Source of the DNA: Limnohabitans sp. MMS-10A-192
GTDB lineage: Bacteria; Pseudomonadota; Gammaproteobacteria; Burkholderiales; Burkholderiaceae_C
DNA length: 64,000 nt
Reading direction: 5' to 3'
NCBI RefSeq assembly: GCF_003063335.1
Contig: NZ_NERX01000003.1
Span: forward strand, 372,001 to 436,000
Part shown: piece after piece, positions 1 through 12,000 of the stretch
Layout: each line of letters opens with the position of its first letter
How positions within the stretch are numbered: position 1 is the first letter of the stretch
Position numbers and translations under genes: made by a program
The notes under the pieces: model-generated
Databases searched by the model: none
Seen by the model: the letters and a program-made list of their open reading frames with translations, nothing else
Told to the model about the DNA's origin: nothing

Positions 1-3000
1 CCGTGGTCGTACTTGCAGAAGTCTGATTGAGGTTCAAAAGCACAGAGGGACCGCTGAACACCCAATTGGAAGCCAAGGGGTTGGGGAGCCAATCCATTTT
101 GTGGTCGCTTGTGATATTCCACAGCGCTGTGCTCAATGTTTGGACCTGACCCGAATCGGTGGAGGTGGTGAACGAATCCACCAGACCCACATCCGACGCA
201 GCCGAGCCGATGGTGGTGGTCACAGCCAAGGGGCCGGTATTGACCGTGGCATTGGCCACCAAAACCTGTGCTTCGGTGGTGCTGTGGTTGTAGACCTTGT
301 ATGTCACACCACCGATGTCCACCGTGCCCATGTTGGCCCAAGTGCCGGCCAGACCGGTGTTGCCCTCGGTGCCCGAGGTCAAGACGCCATCGCCCAACAG
401 GTTTTCGAGGTTGACCGTGTCGGAGCCCAAGGCATTGACCACAAACTGCACCTTGCCCGTGCTGCTGGCACCGCCGGTAGAAGCGGCAAAGCTGTAAGCG
501 CTCATGGTGCTGCTGTTGGCGCCGCCCAAAGACAAGACATCGTTGGCCGACAAGGTCAGCGTGGACGTGCCTTGCAACTGGAACACCTCAACCTCTTGGA
601 TCGGCTTGACCGTCTGGTTGTGCGTCAACTGCATCAGGTTCAGCGTGGTGCCTGCGGCCAGCTTGAGCGTGTCCACGCCCGCGCCGCCGTTGATGGCGCC
701 GCCTGCCGCCAGCGTGGCTTGCAAGCCGGTGCTGGTGGCGGTGATGGTGTCGTTGCTGGCCAGTGCGTCTAATGCACCTTTGGTGTAGCTCAGCGTGTCG
801 GGATTGGGCGTTGGGCCAGTCGAAAATGGAGTGTCAGGAACTGCCGGTGCAGCTTCTGTAAAGCTGATGTTGTCCAGTGCATAGTCACCATATGAATTCG
901 AGTCTGTGCCTTTGCCTGTGAATTTAATCGTGATTGCTTTTGTGGCGGTGGCCGTATAGGTAGCCGTCATCGTGCCAGTGCTAATTTCAGCGTCATTGTT
1001 CACCAAGGTGTAAGGCACCTCCATTCGAACACCATCAACTACCGCCGCCAATCGTCCACCAGTACCTGCAGAACCACCCCACGGATTACCAGACCAGAAA
1101 GAAGTCAAATAGTCATAGCTGAAGGTGTACGTTTTCCCGGCCTCGACATTCACTGTAGTTGAAAGAATGGTGTGCAAAGTCCCACCATTGCTCGTCCAAA
1201 CATTACCCGTGAGCACTTGGTTGGACTGGCCGACCGTGCCGGCCAATGATTCAAAGGTCCTGCCCACGCGTTGGCGTGCCAATGAACCAACACCTCCATC
1301 GACCAAGTCTAAATATGCGGTCGACCAAGTCAAGGCACCATTAGTTTGAGTGGCTGTCTGACTCAAAGTATCTGGCGCACCTGTGTAAACGGGGGCCGCG
1401 ATGTCATCGGCATTGATCAAAGTATTCGCTCTTGCACCAACCATCCCCTTGATGTCACCGACGATGTAGTTGTCCCATGAGTCATAGCTCACAGCTGTAG
1501 GCTGCAAGTTGCCAAAGAATGTGTAGCCTGTTGCTCCATTAGAGAAATCGCCGTTAGGAACCATATTGGCACCAGGTGCCGTCACCGTCCACTGGTTAGA
1601 CATATCGCTGTGGTTGCCGTTCACATCGACCTGTTTTGCAGCAAACGTGTTGCTACCAGCAAAGGTGCCCGTGAGCGAAGTCACCGACCATGCGCCACTG
1701 CCGTTGACCACAGCCGTGCCCACCAAGGTGGTGTAATTGTTGTCGTACAGATAGATGGTGTCACCGGCCAAGCCGGTGCCGCTGACGGTGGTCAGCGTGT
1801 TGGTGGTGCTGCCGTTGTTGGCAATCGAGGCGCTGGCCGAGTCTGTCACCGAGGTGATGACCGGTGGCGCTTCGGTGAAGTCGGTGGTCACTGTGCGCGA
1901 AGCCTGTGGGCCTGCGTCGCCGACCGCGTTGACCACTTTGGCGGTGTAAGTCCAGTCGCCTGTGTAGCCCTTGGTGTCGGTGATCTCCCACTTGGTGCCG
2001 TTGACCACGGCATTGCCGATCTTCACGCCGTTGGCATACACCTCAACCACTTCGTTGGTGGTCAATGCGGCGCTGACCGAGCCCGAGACCAAGCGGCCTG
2101 CGCTGCCGTCGGAGGTGGTCCAGTCGGCGTTCAGGGTGACGCCGCTGTCCTTGGTCATGCTGCTGAAGGCCACGGTCTGCGCAGGCGGTGTGGCGTCAAT
2201 CGTCATGGGCTGGGTGTCCACGCCGTTGGTGCCATAGGCGGCCACGGGGTTCACGCCACCGCTGTCCACGATGGTGGCTTTGATGATGTAGTTGCCATCG
2301 GCCAGTGCGCTGCCGGGGTCGGTCCAGGTCCAAGTAGTGCCGCCTGCGGCAGGCGTCACGGTGCCGGTGCGCAGCACGGTGGTGTTTGTCGAGTCATAGA
2401 TCTGCACCAACACTTTTTCGCCAGTGGCCAAAGGCTTGGGCAAAGCGCCGTTGTAGGTCAGCGTGTTGTCGCTGGTGATGAAGTCGCTGGTCGAGGTGCC
2501 GGTGTCCTGGCTGATGGCCGTGATGTTGAGCGAAGACGCCAACACGTTGAGCGTGTAGTTGTTGGACGTGGCCACGTTGGTGGTGCCGTTCACGATCTTG
2601 GCCTGATAGGTGTCCGAGCCAATGGCCTGCGGCACCGTGACTTGGTAGGTCCAGGTCTTGGTGGCCGCGTCCACGGTGGCGTCGCCCAGGTAGACGGTGC
2701 CGGTGTTGTCGTAGATCTTGATCACGTCGCCCGCGTTCAGGTTGCTGGCGTAGGTGCCCGACAGCAAGGGGGTGGAGTCCACCGTGCTGCCCGTGTGCGG
2801 CAGGTAGGTCGATGCCACGGGGGTCATCGTCAGGCCGTCCATGAACCACTGGTCGTTGGTGTTGGTCGTGATGCTGAATGAGGCAGCGCTCAAGCCAGCA
2901 GGCAAGGTGTAGTTGTAGCTGCCCAGCTTACCGGTGCCTGTCGCCAGTGGCACCTCAAATATCGTCTCGTGGATCACAAGGCCATCGGCGTTGTAAAACT

Positions 3001-6000
3001 TGACGATCGAGCCACCATTGGTGTTGTGCGCATACGAGCTGTTGAGCTCTAAGTAGTTGAACGCGATGGCCGAGAACGCACCGGCTTTGGAGGAGAACAG
3101 GTTCAAGCGCGGCTCGCTCGCGTTGCCTTGACCTGCAGTGGGGCCAAACTTCAGCTTGGCATCGGTGCCCAAGCCGTCGTCCACATGAGTGTAGCCCGAT
3201 GCACCCGACTGCAATTGCAATTCAGGCACCAATGCGTCGGCACTCAAGAAGTCTTTGACCTGGATGGTCCAAGCCGCGGTGTCGACCGTGTCCACCACGG
3301 TGTTGAGGGCGGTGGTGCCCGAGTTGCCAAACTCTTCCACATAGGTGCCCGACACGTTGTTGCTGTCGGCACGGGTGATCAAGATGGACTGCGTGGTGGC
3401 CGGGGTGACCGTGTTGGCGCCTGCCACCAACACCTGCGCTTGGGTGGTGCTGTGGTTGTACACACGGTAAACGTTGCCGCCAATTTGGGTGGTGCCCATG
3501 TCGGCCCAGGTGCCGGCCAGGCCGGTGTTGCCCAGGGTGCCGTTGGTGGTCACGCCGTCGTTGACCAAGGTCTGCAGCGTGACGGTGTCGGTGCTGGTGC
3601 CGTTGACCACAAACTGCACTTTGCCCGCGCTGCTGGCACTGGCCGAGCCGCCGCTGGTGCTGGTGAAGGTGTAGGGCTGCATGGTGGTGGCGTTGGAGCC
3701 GCCCAGGGACAGCACATCGTTGGCGGTGAGCGTCAGGCTAGAAGAGCCTTGCAGCTGGAACACCTCGACCTGCTGGATTTTCTGCACCGTCTGGTTGCGG
3801 GTCAGGTTGTCCAAATTGAGTGTGGTGCCTGCGGCCAGCTTGAGCGTGTCCATGCCCGAGCCGCCGTTGATGTAGCCACCGTTGTTCAGCAGGGTCTGCA
3901 GGTCGGTGCCGGTGACGTTGATCGTGTCGCCGCTGCCCAGTGCATCCACCGCACCGCCAGTGTAGGTCAGCGCGTCGGGGTTGGGCGTGGCGGGGGGCGT
4001 GCCGCCGGGCTGCAAGCTGCCGTCAGGTGTGGCGCCCGAAGTCTGGTTGAACTTCATGTTGTCCAGCGCAAAGTCAGCGCTGTTGCTGGTGCTCCAAGTG
4101 TCCAGGCTCAGGTCAATCAGGCCGGTCTTGGTGGCCACATAGTTGACCGTGACTGTACCGGCCGAGCTGTTCTTGGTGGTCATGGCCACTTGGCCGTCGA
4201 TCACGACGTCCATGAAACCTGAGGAGACAAGGTTCTTGCTTGTGGTGTTCCAGTAGTTGAAGCTGAACTGGTAGGTTTGTCCTTTCACGACGCTGACCTG
4301 CTCAGCCCAGCAGTGGCCTGGGTTGGCTGCAGACGAAGGCAAGCCTGTGTCAGTGGCCACGATACCGTCGGCACTGCCGCCCAAAATCTTGCCGCTGGCC
4401 AGGCTGTAGAAGGTGCCCCAAGCTGTTTGCTCGACGAAGTTCGCGTCTGAAGCGACATAGACGTTTTCAGACCATGTGCCGTTGCTCCAGTTCTGGGTGG
4501 CCGATTGCGTCAAGGTGCCAATGGTGGGCTTTGTCCAGTTGCCTGGCAAGGCGCCAATGGTCATGCCGCCTTGGTTGGGCACCAAGTCAATCACACCAAT
4601 GCGGTTGCCGCCACGGATGTATTCGAACTTGTCATAACCCACGTTCAAGGTGGTTGGAATGGGCGTGATGTCGGTCGTGTAACCGGTCATACCTGCACTG
4701 AAGTTGCCGTTGTCCAAACCATTGCCGCTGGAGTTGACGTCCCAAATGTTGGAGAAGCCGCTCAGGTTGCCGTTGATGTCCAGCTGCTTGGCTGCGAACT
4801 GGTTGGTCGGGACGGTGATGTTCAGGCCCGTGACTGTCCAGGCGCCGCTGCCGTCGGCCATGGCGCTGCCGACCAGGTTGGTGCTGGTGTTGTCGTACAG
4901 GTACACCATGGCGTTCGGCTCGGATGTGCCGCTGAGCTTGGTGATGGCCTTGGTGGTCGAGCCCGCATCGGCGATGCTGGCGTTGGCCGCGTCATAAGCC
5001 GCGGTGATGACCGGCGGTGCCGCCACGTAGTCGGAGTTGACCACTTGGGTGGCCAAGGTGCCAGACGACACCGAATTCACTACTTGCGCGGTGTAGGTCC
5101 AGCTGGCGTCGGTGCCATAACCATTCAGGTCGGTCGCTTCCCAGGCGTTGCCCACCACTTTGATGTTAGCCGCAGGAATTTCCACACCGCCGACAAAGAC
5201 CTTGAGGGTTTCACCAGCGGCCAAAGGTGCACTCAAGGTGCCCGAGACCAAACGACCTGCGCTGGAGTCCGAAGTCGTCCAGTTGGCGTTGGTGTTGGCG
5301 ATGGTGCCGCTGTCCTTGGTCATGCTGCTGAAGCTGACCGCGGTGTTGACCACACTGGTGTCGATGGTGATCAGCTGCGTGTCAATGCCGCCATTGGTGC
5401 CGTTGACCGGTGCGGTTTGGTTGACGCGGTTGCCTGCGGTGTCGACGATGCTCGCTTCCAGCGTGTAGGTGGTGTTGTTGTCGCGGGTCACGCCGGTGTC
5501 GTCCCACGACCAGCTGGCGCCAGTGGCGGTTTTGACCGGGGTCACAAACTTGGTGGCCACGATGTTGTTGTTGGCGTCGCGCAGCACCAGTTTGACCAAG
5601 TCGCCTTGGGTGGTGTCCCAGCCGTTGGCGATGGTGATGGTGCCTTTGTAGGCCAAGGTGCGGTCGCTGGTGATGAAGTCGGTGGCGCTGGAGCCGGTGT
5701 CTTTGGAGCCGGTGGCAGCGGTGGTCGAGCTCAGGCCGTCGTCGATGGTGACGATGTCGATGGTGGCCACGCGGTTGGGGTCAACGTCTGGAGTGTTGGT
5801 GTCGATGACGATGGCCTGCACGTCTTGCGTGCCGGTGTTGCTGCCCACGGTGCTGGTGGGGTTCACGCGGTTGCCGTTGGCGTCTACGATGGTTGCGCGC
5901 AGTTGGTAGGTGCCGTCGGTTTCGGTGGTGCTGGTACGGTTCCAGGTCCAGGTGCCGCTGGTGCCGGCAAGGGAGGGGTCCACGGTGGTGGTGTCGACCA

Positions 6001-9000
6001 CTTGCGGTGTGCCCAGTGCAGTGCCATCGGCGTTTTTGGTCTTGATGAGTTCAAGCTTGACGCGGGCACCGTTGGCGGTGAAGTTGGTCACCGTGCCGCT
6101 GTACACCAGGGTGTTGTCGTTGGTGTTGTAGTCGGTGGCGCTGACGCCGCTGTCGGTGGTGATGGTGGTGATGTCAATCAGCGCTTGCGCGTTGGGGTCT
6201 GGCACCACCGCAAAGGTGATGGTGCCCGAGCTGGTCAGCGGGGCGGCCACGTTGCCTTGGTTGCCGTTGTCGTTGAGCAGCGCGGTGATGGTGACGTTGT
6301 GGCTGGCGTTGTAGCTGGCGGTGTTCACAAATGTGAAGTTGCTGGCGTTGCCTGTGAGGGCTTGCAATTGGGCCAGGGTGCCGCTGACGGTGACGCTGTT
6401 GGTGCCGTTGCCTGCCGTGACGGTGGCGCCGCTGCTGCCGGGGGTGACGTTGATTTTGCCGTCGGTGTCGCTGGAGCTGAGCGTGAGGGTCATGACGCCG
6501 GTGCCGACGTCCACGTCAGAGAAGGTGAAGGCGGTGCCGAAGTTGGCGGGCACCATGTTGGTGGCCGATGTGACGGCGGTGCTGGTGCCGACGACGCCGG
6601 GGGCGTCGTTGGCGCCGTGCACGGTCACGGTCAGGGTGGCGGTGCTGGTCAGGCCTGCTGCGTCTTTGACGGTGTAGGTGAAGGTGTCGGTCAGGGTCTC
6701 GTTGAAGTTCTTGAGGGCCTGAACGGTGGCGTTGCTGTCGTCCACGATGTAGGTGTAGGTGCCGTCAGCGCCGAGCTTGAGCGAGCCGTAAGCGCCTGCG
6801 GCCGGTGTGGCCACGGTGGTGCTGCTGGTGCCGGTGGCAATGAGCACGGGCGCGCCGGTGCCGACCACTTGGCTGACGAACTTGGTGTCGCCGGTGTCGA
6901 TGTCGGTGTCGTTGCTGAGCACGTTGCCTGCGGGGTTGACGGGCGGGGTGGCGTTGGCCACGCCGCCAGCTTCGGTGGCGCTGGCAGTGTCATTGACGGC
7001 CACGGGGGCGTCGTTGGCGCCTTGCACGGTGACGATCAGCTGGGCGGTGCTGGTGCGGCCTTGGCCGTCGGTCAGGGTGTAGGTGAAGGTGTCGGTGAGC
7101 TTGTCCGAGGTGGTGCGCAATGCTTCCACCGTGGGGTTGCTGTTGGCGACGTTGTAGGTGTAGGTGCCGTCAGCGGCCAGCACCAGGGTGCCGAATGCGC
7201 CGGTGATGTTGGTGGTGCCGGTGGCGGCCACGCTGGTTTGGCCTGCGGCGCCGGTGGCGTCTTTCACGAGCTTGACGCCGGTGAAGGTGGTGTCGTTGGT
7301 GACGACGTTGCCTTGTGGATTGACGCCCACGGTGCCGTTGCCCACGCCGCCTGCTTCGGTGGCGGTGTTGTTGTCGTTGCTGCCAATGGGCAGGCCTGCG
7401 CCCAGGCCGTTGACGATCAGGGTGGCGGTGGTGGTGACGAAGGCGCCGTTGACGTCTTTGATCTTGTAGGTGGCAACGATGGTTTCGTTTTCACCAGTGA
7501 AGATGTTGTTGAAGATGGGGTTGCTCGGGTCGATGGTGAGCGTGCCGTTAGCGTTGAGTGTGACGCCGGCGGGCACCACGGTGCTGGACGCTTGCGCCGA
7601 GCCGTTGGACGAGTTGGTGGTGACGACGTAGGTGACCGGGGTGTTGGGGTCGACCACCAAGGTGGCTTTTTCGCCCAGGTCGGGGTCGGTGGCGGAGCTC
7701 AGCAGGTCCACGGTGGCGGCGGCGGCGCCTTTGTTGTAGGCCTTTTGGATGGCCACAGCGGTGGGGGCGTCGTTGGTACCAGTAATGGTGATGGCCAGCG
7801 GCTGGATGACGGTGCCGCCCTGCCCGTCACTGATGGTGACGGGGTAGGTGATGGTGAGCGTTTGGCCCACGGGCAGCCAGTCGAGGTTGGCCGCTTGGGG
7901 GTCGTACGTCCAGCCCAGGTTGGTGGCGGTGCCGTTGGGGGTTACGCCAGGGCCAAATTGCAGTGCGCTGGCGGCCACGAGGGCGCTGACGTTGACGCCG
8001 GTGGGCAGCGATCCGCCGCTCCAGGTGGCGGTGGCGGTGGCGGCGCTGGCGGTGATGATGTTGCCGCTGTCGGGGTCGTTGACGCTGATGCTGCCGCTGG
8101 TGGCGGGGATGTCTTGCGCGCTGGCGTCGGTCAGCTCGACGATGGCCGGTGGCGACGAGATGGCGCTGGCGGTGACGGCGTCGTTGGCGCCGTGCACGGT
8201 GACCACCAAGGTGGCGGTGCTGGTCAGGCCTGCGGCGTCTTTGACGGTGTAGGTGAAGGTGTCGGTGACGGTGGCGTTGAAGTCTTTCAGCGCCTGCACG
8301 GTGGCGTTGGCGGGGTCGACCACGTAGGTGTAGCTGCCGTCAGCGCCGAGCTTGAGCGAGCCGTAGGTGCCGGTGGCTGTGGTGGCGCCTGTTGTGCTGG
8401 TGGTGCTGGCTGCCACGGGCAGTGCGCTGCCCACGCCTTGGACTTGGCTGACGACTTTGGTGTCGCCGGTGTCGACGTCGGTGTCGTTGATGAGCACGTA
8501 GCCCGAGGGGTTGACGCCTGCGGTGGCGTTGCCGATGCCTCCGGCTTTGGTGGCGCTGGCGGTGTCGTTGACGGCCACGGGCGCGTCGTTGGCGCCTTGC
8601 ACGGTGACCACCAGTTTGGCGGTGCTGGTGTGGCCTTGGCCGTCCGTCAGGGTGTAGGTGAAGGTGTCTGTGATTTTGTCGGTGCTGGTGCGCAGCGCTT
8701 CGACCGTGGGGTTGGTGTTATTGACGTTGTAGGTGTAGGTGCCGTCTGCGGCCAGCAGCAAGGTGCCGTAGGCGCCGGTGATGCTGGTGTTGCCGCTGGC
8801 GGCCACGGGGGTGATTGCGCCTGCGCCTTTGGCGTCGAGCACGGCTTTGGTGCCCACCGCGTTGGTGTCGTTGGTCAGCACGTTGTTGCTGGGGTTGGTG
8901 CCAGTGGTGCCGTTGAGGGTGCCGCCCGCTTCGATGGCGGTGGCGGTGTCGTCGCTGGCCACAGCGGCGTTGGAGCCCGAGCCGTTGACCACCAGCGTGG

Positions 9001-12000
9001 CGGTGGTGGTGACGAATTCGCCGTTGACGTCTTTGACTTTGTAGGTGACGACGATGGTTTCGTTTTCACCGGCGGCGATGGTGCTGAAGATCGCATCGCT
9101 CGGGTCGATGCGGATTTGACCGGTGGTGGTGTCGAATGTGACGCCGCGTGGCACGGTGGCGCTGGCTGCTTGGGCCGAGCCGTTGGACGAGGTGGTCGTG
9201 ACGGCGTAGGTGATGCTGGCGGGGTCGACCGTCAGGGTGGCGGTTTCGCCAAAGTCAGGGTCGGTGGCTTTGCTCAGCGCGCCCACGGTGGCTGCTGCGG
9301 CGCCTTTGTTGTAGATCTCGTAGATGGGCGTGGCCAGTGGGGCATCGTTGGTGCCTTTGATGGTGATGACCAGCGGTTGAACGACGGTGCCGCCCTGCCC
9401 GTCACTGATGGTGACGGGGTAGGTCAGTGTGAGGGTTTGGTTTTTGGGCAACCAGTCGAGGTTGGCCGCTTGGGGGTCGTAGATCCAGCCCAGGTTGGTG
9501 GCCGCGCCGTTGGGCGTGACGGCTGCACCAAAGGTGAGTGCGCTGGCTGCGGTGAGTTTGCTGACGTCCACGCCAGAGGGCAGCGAGGCGCCGCCAGTCC
9601 AGCTGGCGACGGCTGCGCCTGCGCTGGCGGTGATGGCGTTGCCGGTGTCCACGTCGTTGACGCTGATGGTGCCGTTGATGGCAGCGATGTCTTGTGCACT
9701 GGCGGCGAGGAGTTCGTCAATGGCCGCTGGCGAGGCGATGACGCTGGCGGTGACGGCGTCGTTGGCACCGTGGATGGTGACCGTCAGGGTGGCGGTGCTG
9801 GTCAGGCCTGCGGTGTCTTTGACGGTGTAGGTGAAGACGTCGGTGACGGTGGCGTTGGCGTCTTTGAGGGCCTGCACGGTGCTGTTGGTGTTGTCCACCA
9901 CGTAGGTGTAGCTGCCGTCGGCGCCGAGTTTGAGCGCGCCGTACACGCCGGTGACGGGGGTGCTGACGGTGGCGCTGGTGGTGCCGCTGGCGATGCCGAC
10001 GGGGCCGCCAAAGCTGGCTTGCGCGAGCGAGACGGTTTTGGTGTCGCCGCTGTCGATGTCGGTGTCGTTGCCCAGCACGTTGCCTGTGGGGTCAACGCCG
10101 ACGATGGCGTTGCCCACGCCGCCTTTTTCGGTGGCGCTGGCGGTGTCGTTGACGGCCACGGGCGCGTCGTTGGCGCCTTGCACGGTGACGCTGAGTTTGG
10201 CGGTGCTGGTGTGGCCTTGGCCGTCGGTCAGGGTGTAGCTGAAGGTGTCGGTGAGCTTGTCGGCGCTGGTGCGCAGGGCTTCAACGGTGGGGTTGGTGTT
10301 GTTGACGTTGTAGGTGTAGGTGCCGTTTGCGGCAATCACCAGGCTGCCGTAGGCGCCAGTGATGGTGGTGGTGCCTGTGGCGGCCACGGGCATGAGTGCG
10401 CCTGCGCCGGTGACGTCTTGGATGGCTTTGGTGCCGACGACGTTGCTGTCGTTGGTGAGCAGGTTGGCCGATGGGTTGACGCCCAGTGTGGCACCGCCTT
10501 GGCCGTTGGCTGTGCCGCCGGCTTCGGTGGCCAGCGCTGTGTCGTCGCTGGCGATGACGGCGTTGGTGCCCGCGCCGTTGACCACCAGGGTGGCGGTGGT
10601 GGTGGTCCAGGCGCCGTTGACGTCTTTGACTTTGTAGGTGGCAACGATGGTTTCGTTTTGGCCCGCAGCGATGGTGCTGAAGATCGGGTTGCTCGGGTCG
10701 ATGCGCAGGGTGCCGGTGGTGGCGTCAAAGGTGACGCCTTGGGGCACGGTGGCGCTGGCCGCTTGTGCCGTGCCGTTGCTGGAGTTGGTGGTGACGGTGT
10801 AGGTGACCGAGGCAGCGTCGACCGTGAGCGTGGCGGTTTCGCCAAAGTCAGGGTCGGTGGCGTTGGTCAGCAGGCCCACTGTGGCGGCAGCGGCGCCTTT
10901 GTTGTATTGCTGGTTGATGGCCGTGGCTTTGGGCGCGTCGTTGGTGCCGGTGATGGTGATGACCAGCGGTTGGCTGACAGAGCTGCCCTGCCCGTCTGAC
11001 ACGCTGACGGGGTAGGTCAGTGTGATGGTTTGGCCGATGGGCAGCCAGTCCAGGTTGGCAGCTGCGGGGTCGTACGTCCAGGTGATGTTGCTGGCGGTGC
11101 CGTTGGGCGTGACGCCTGGACCGAAGGTGAGCGCACTGGCGGCCACGAGGGCGCTGACGTCCACGCCGGTGGGCAGCGAGGTGCCGCCGCTCCAGGTGGC
11201 GGTGGCCGGGGCTGCTGTGGCGGTCAGGGTGTTGCCGGTGTCCACGTCGTTGACGGTGACGGTGCCGTTGATGGCGGCGATGTTTTGCGCGCTGGCGTCG
11301 GTCAGCTCAGCGATGGCCGGTGGCGGCGTGATCGGGTTGACGGTCGAGGCGTGGTTGCTGCTGACGTCGAGCGTGAAGGTGTCGGTGGCGCTGAGTTTGC
11401 CTGGGTCGGTGGCGGTGACGGCCAGCGTCAGTTTGGTGGCGGGTGTGCCTGCAGGTGGGGTGCCGCTGAAGGTGCGGGTGGTGGGGTTGAAGGTCAACCA
11501 GCTGGGCAGTGGCGCACCGCCAGCCAGTGTGGCGCTGTAGGTGAGTGTGGAGACCGCGTCGTCCACGTCACTGAAGGTGGTGGTGGGCACGGTGTAGCTG
11601 AACGCGGTACCGATGGTGGCGGTCTGGTTGCTTTCTTTCACGCTGACCACGGGCGCGTCGTCGGTGCCGGTGATGTTGATCTTGAGCGTGGTTTGGGCGC
11701 TGGCGCCTGTGCTGTCTTTGAGCGTGTAGGTGAAGGTTTCCACCAGTGGGGCGCTGCCCACGTTGAGCGCTTCGACCGCAGGGGCGGCGTTGTTGGGGGT
11801 GTAGCTGTAGCTGCCGTCGGTCTTGATGTACAAGGTGCCGTAGGTGCCGGTGATGCTGTTGCTAACGCCTGCGGCGAGCACTTTGCTGGTGGGCGGTGTG
11901 GTGTTGGTGATGACGTCGTAGACGGTCTTGGTGGCGCCCACGGCGGTGTCGTTGGTCAGCACGTTGCCTGTGGGGTCGGCAAAGGTGGTGCCGTTCAGGG

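Noticed and set aside
101..4222. Plus-strand frames of 223, 423 and 364 codons over the adhesin 3' part
   Set aside because: All lie in the codon-aligned antisense frame; no ribosome site or domain.
4505..10999. Plus-strand open frame of 2164 codons
   Set aside because: Exactly antisense and codon-aligned to the adhesin gene. The adhesin almost never uses TTA, CTA or TCA, so the opposite strand lacks stops. The translated sequence is low-complexity Gly/Val/His-rich and matches no fold.
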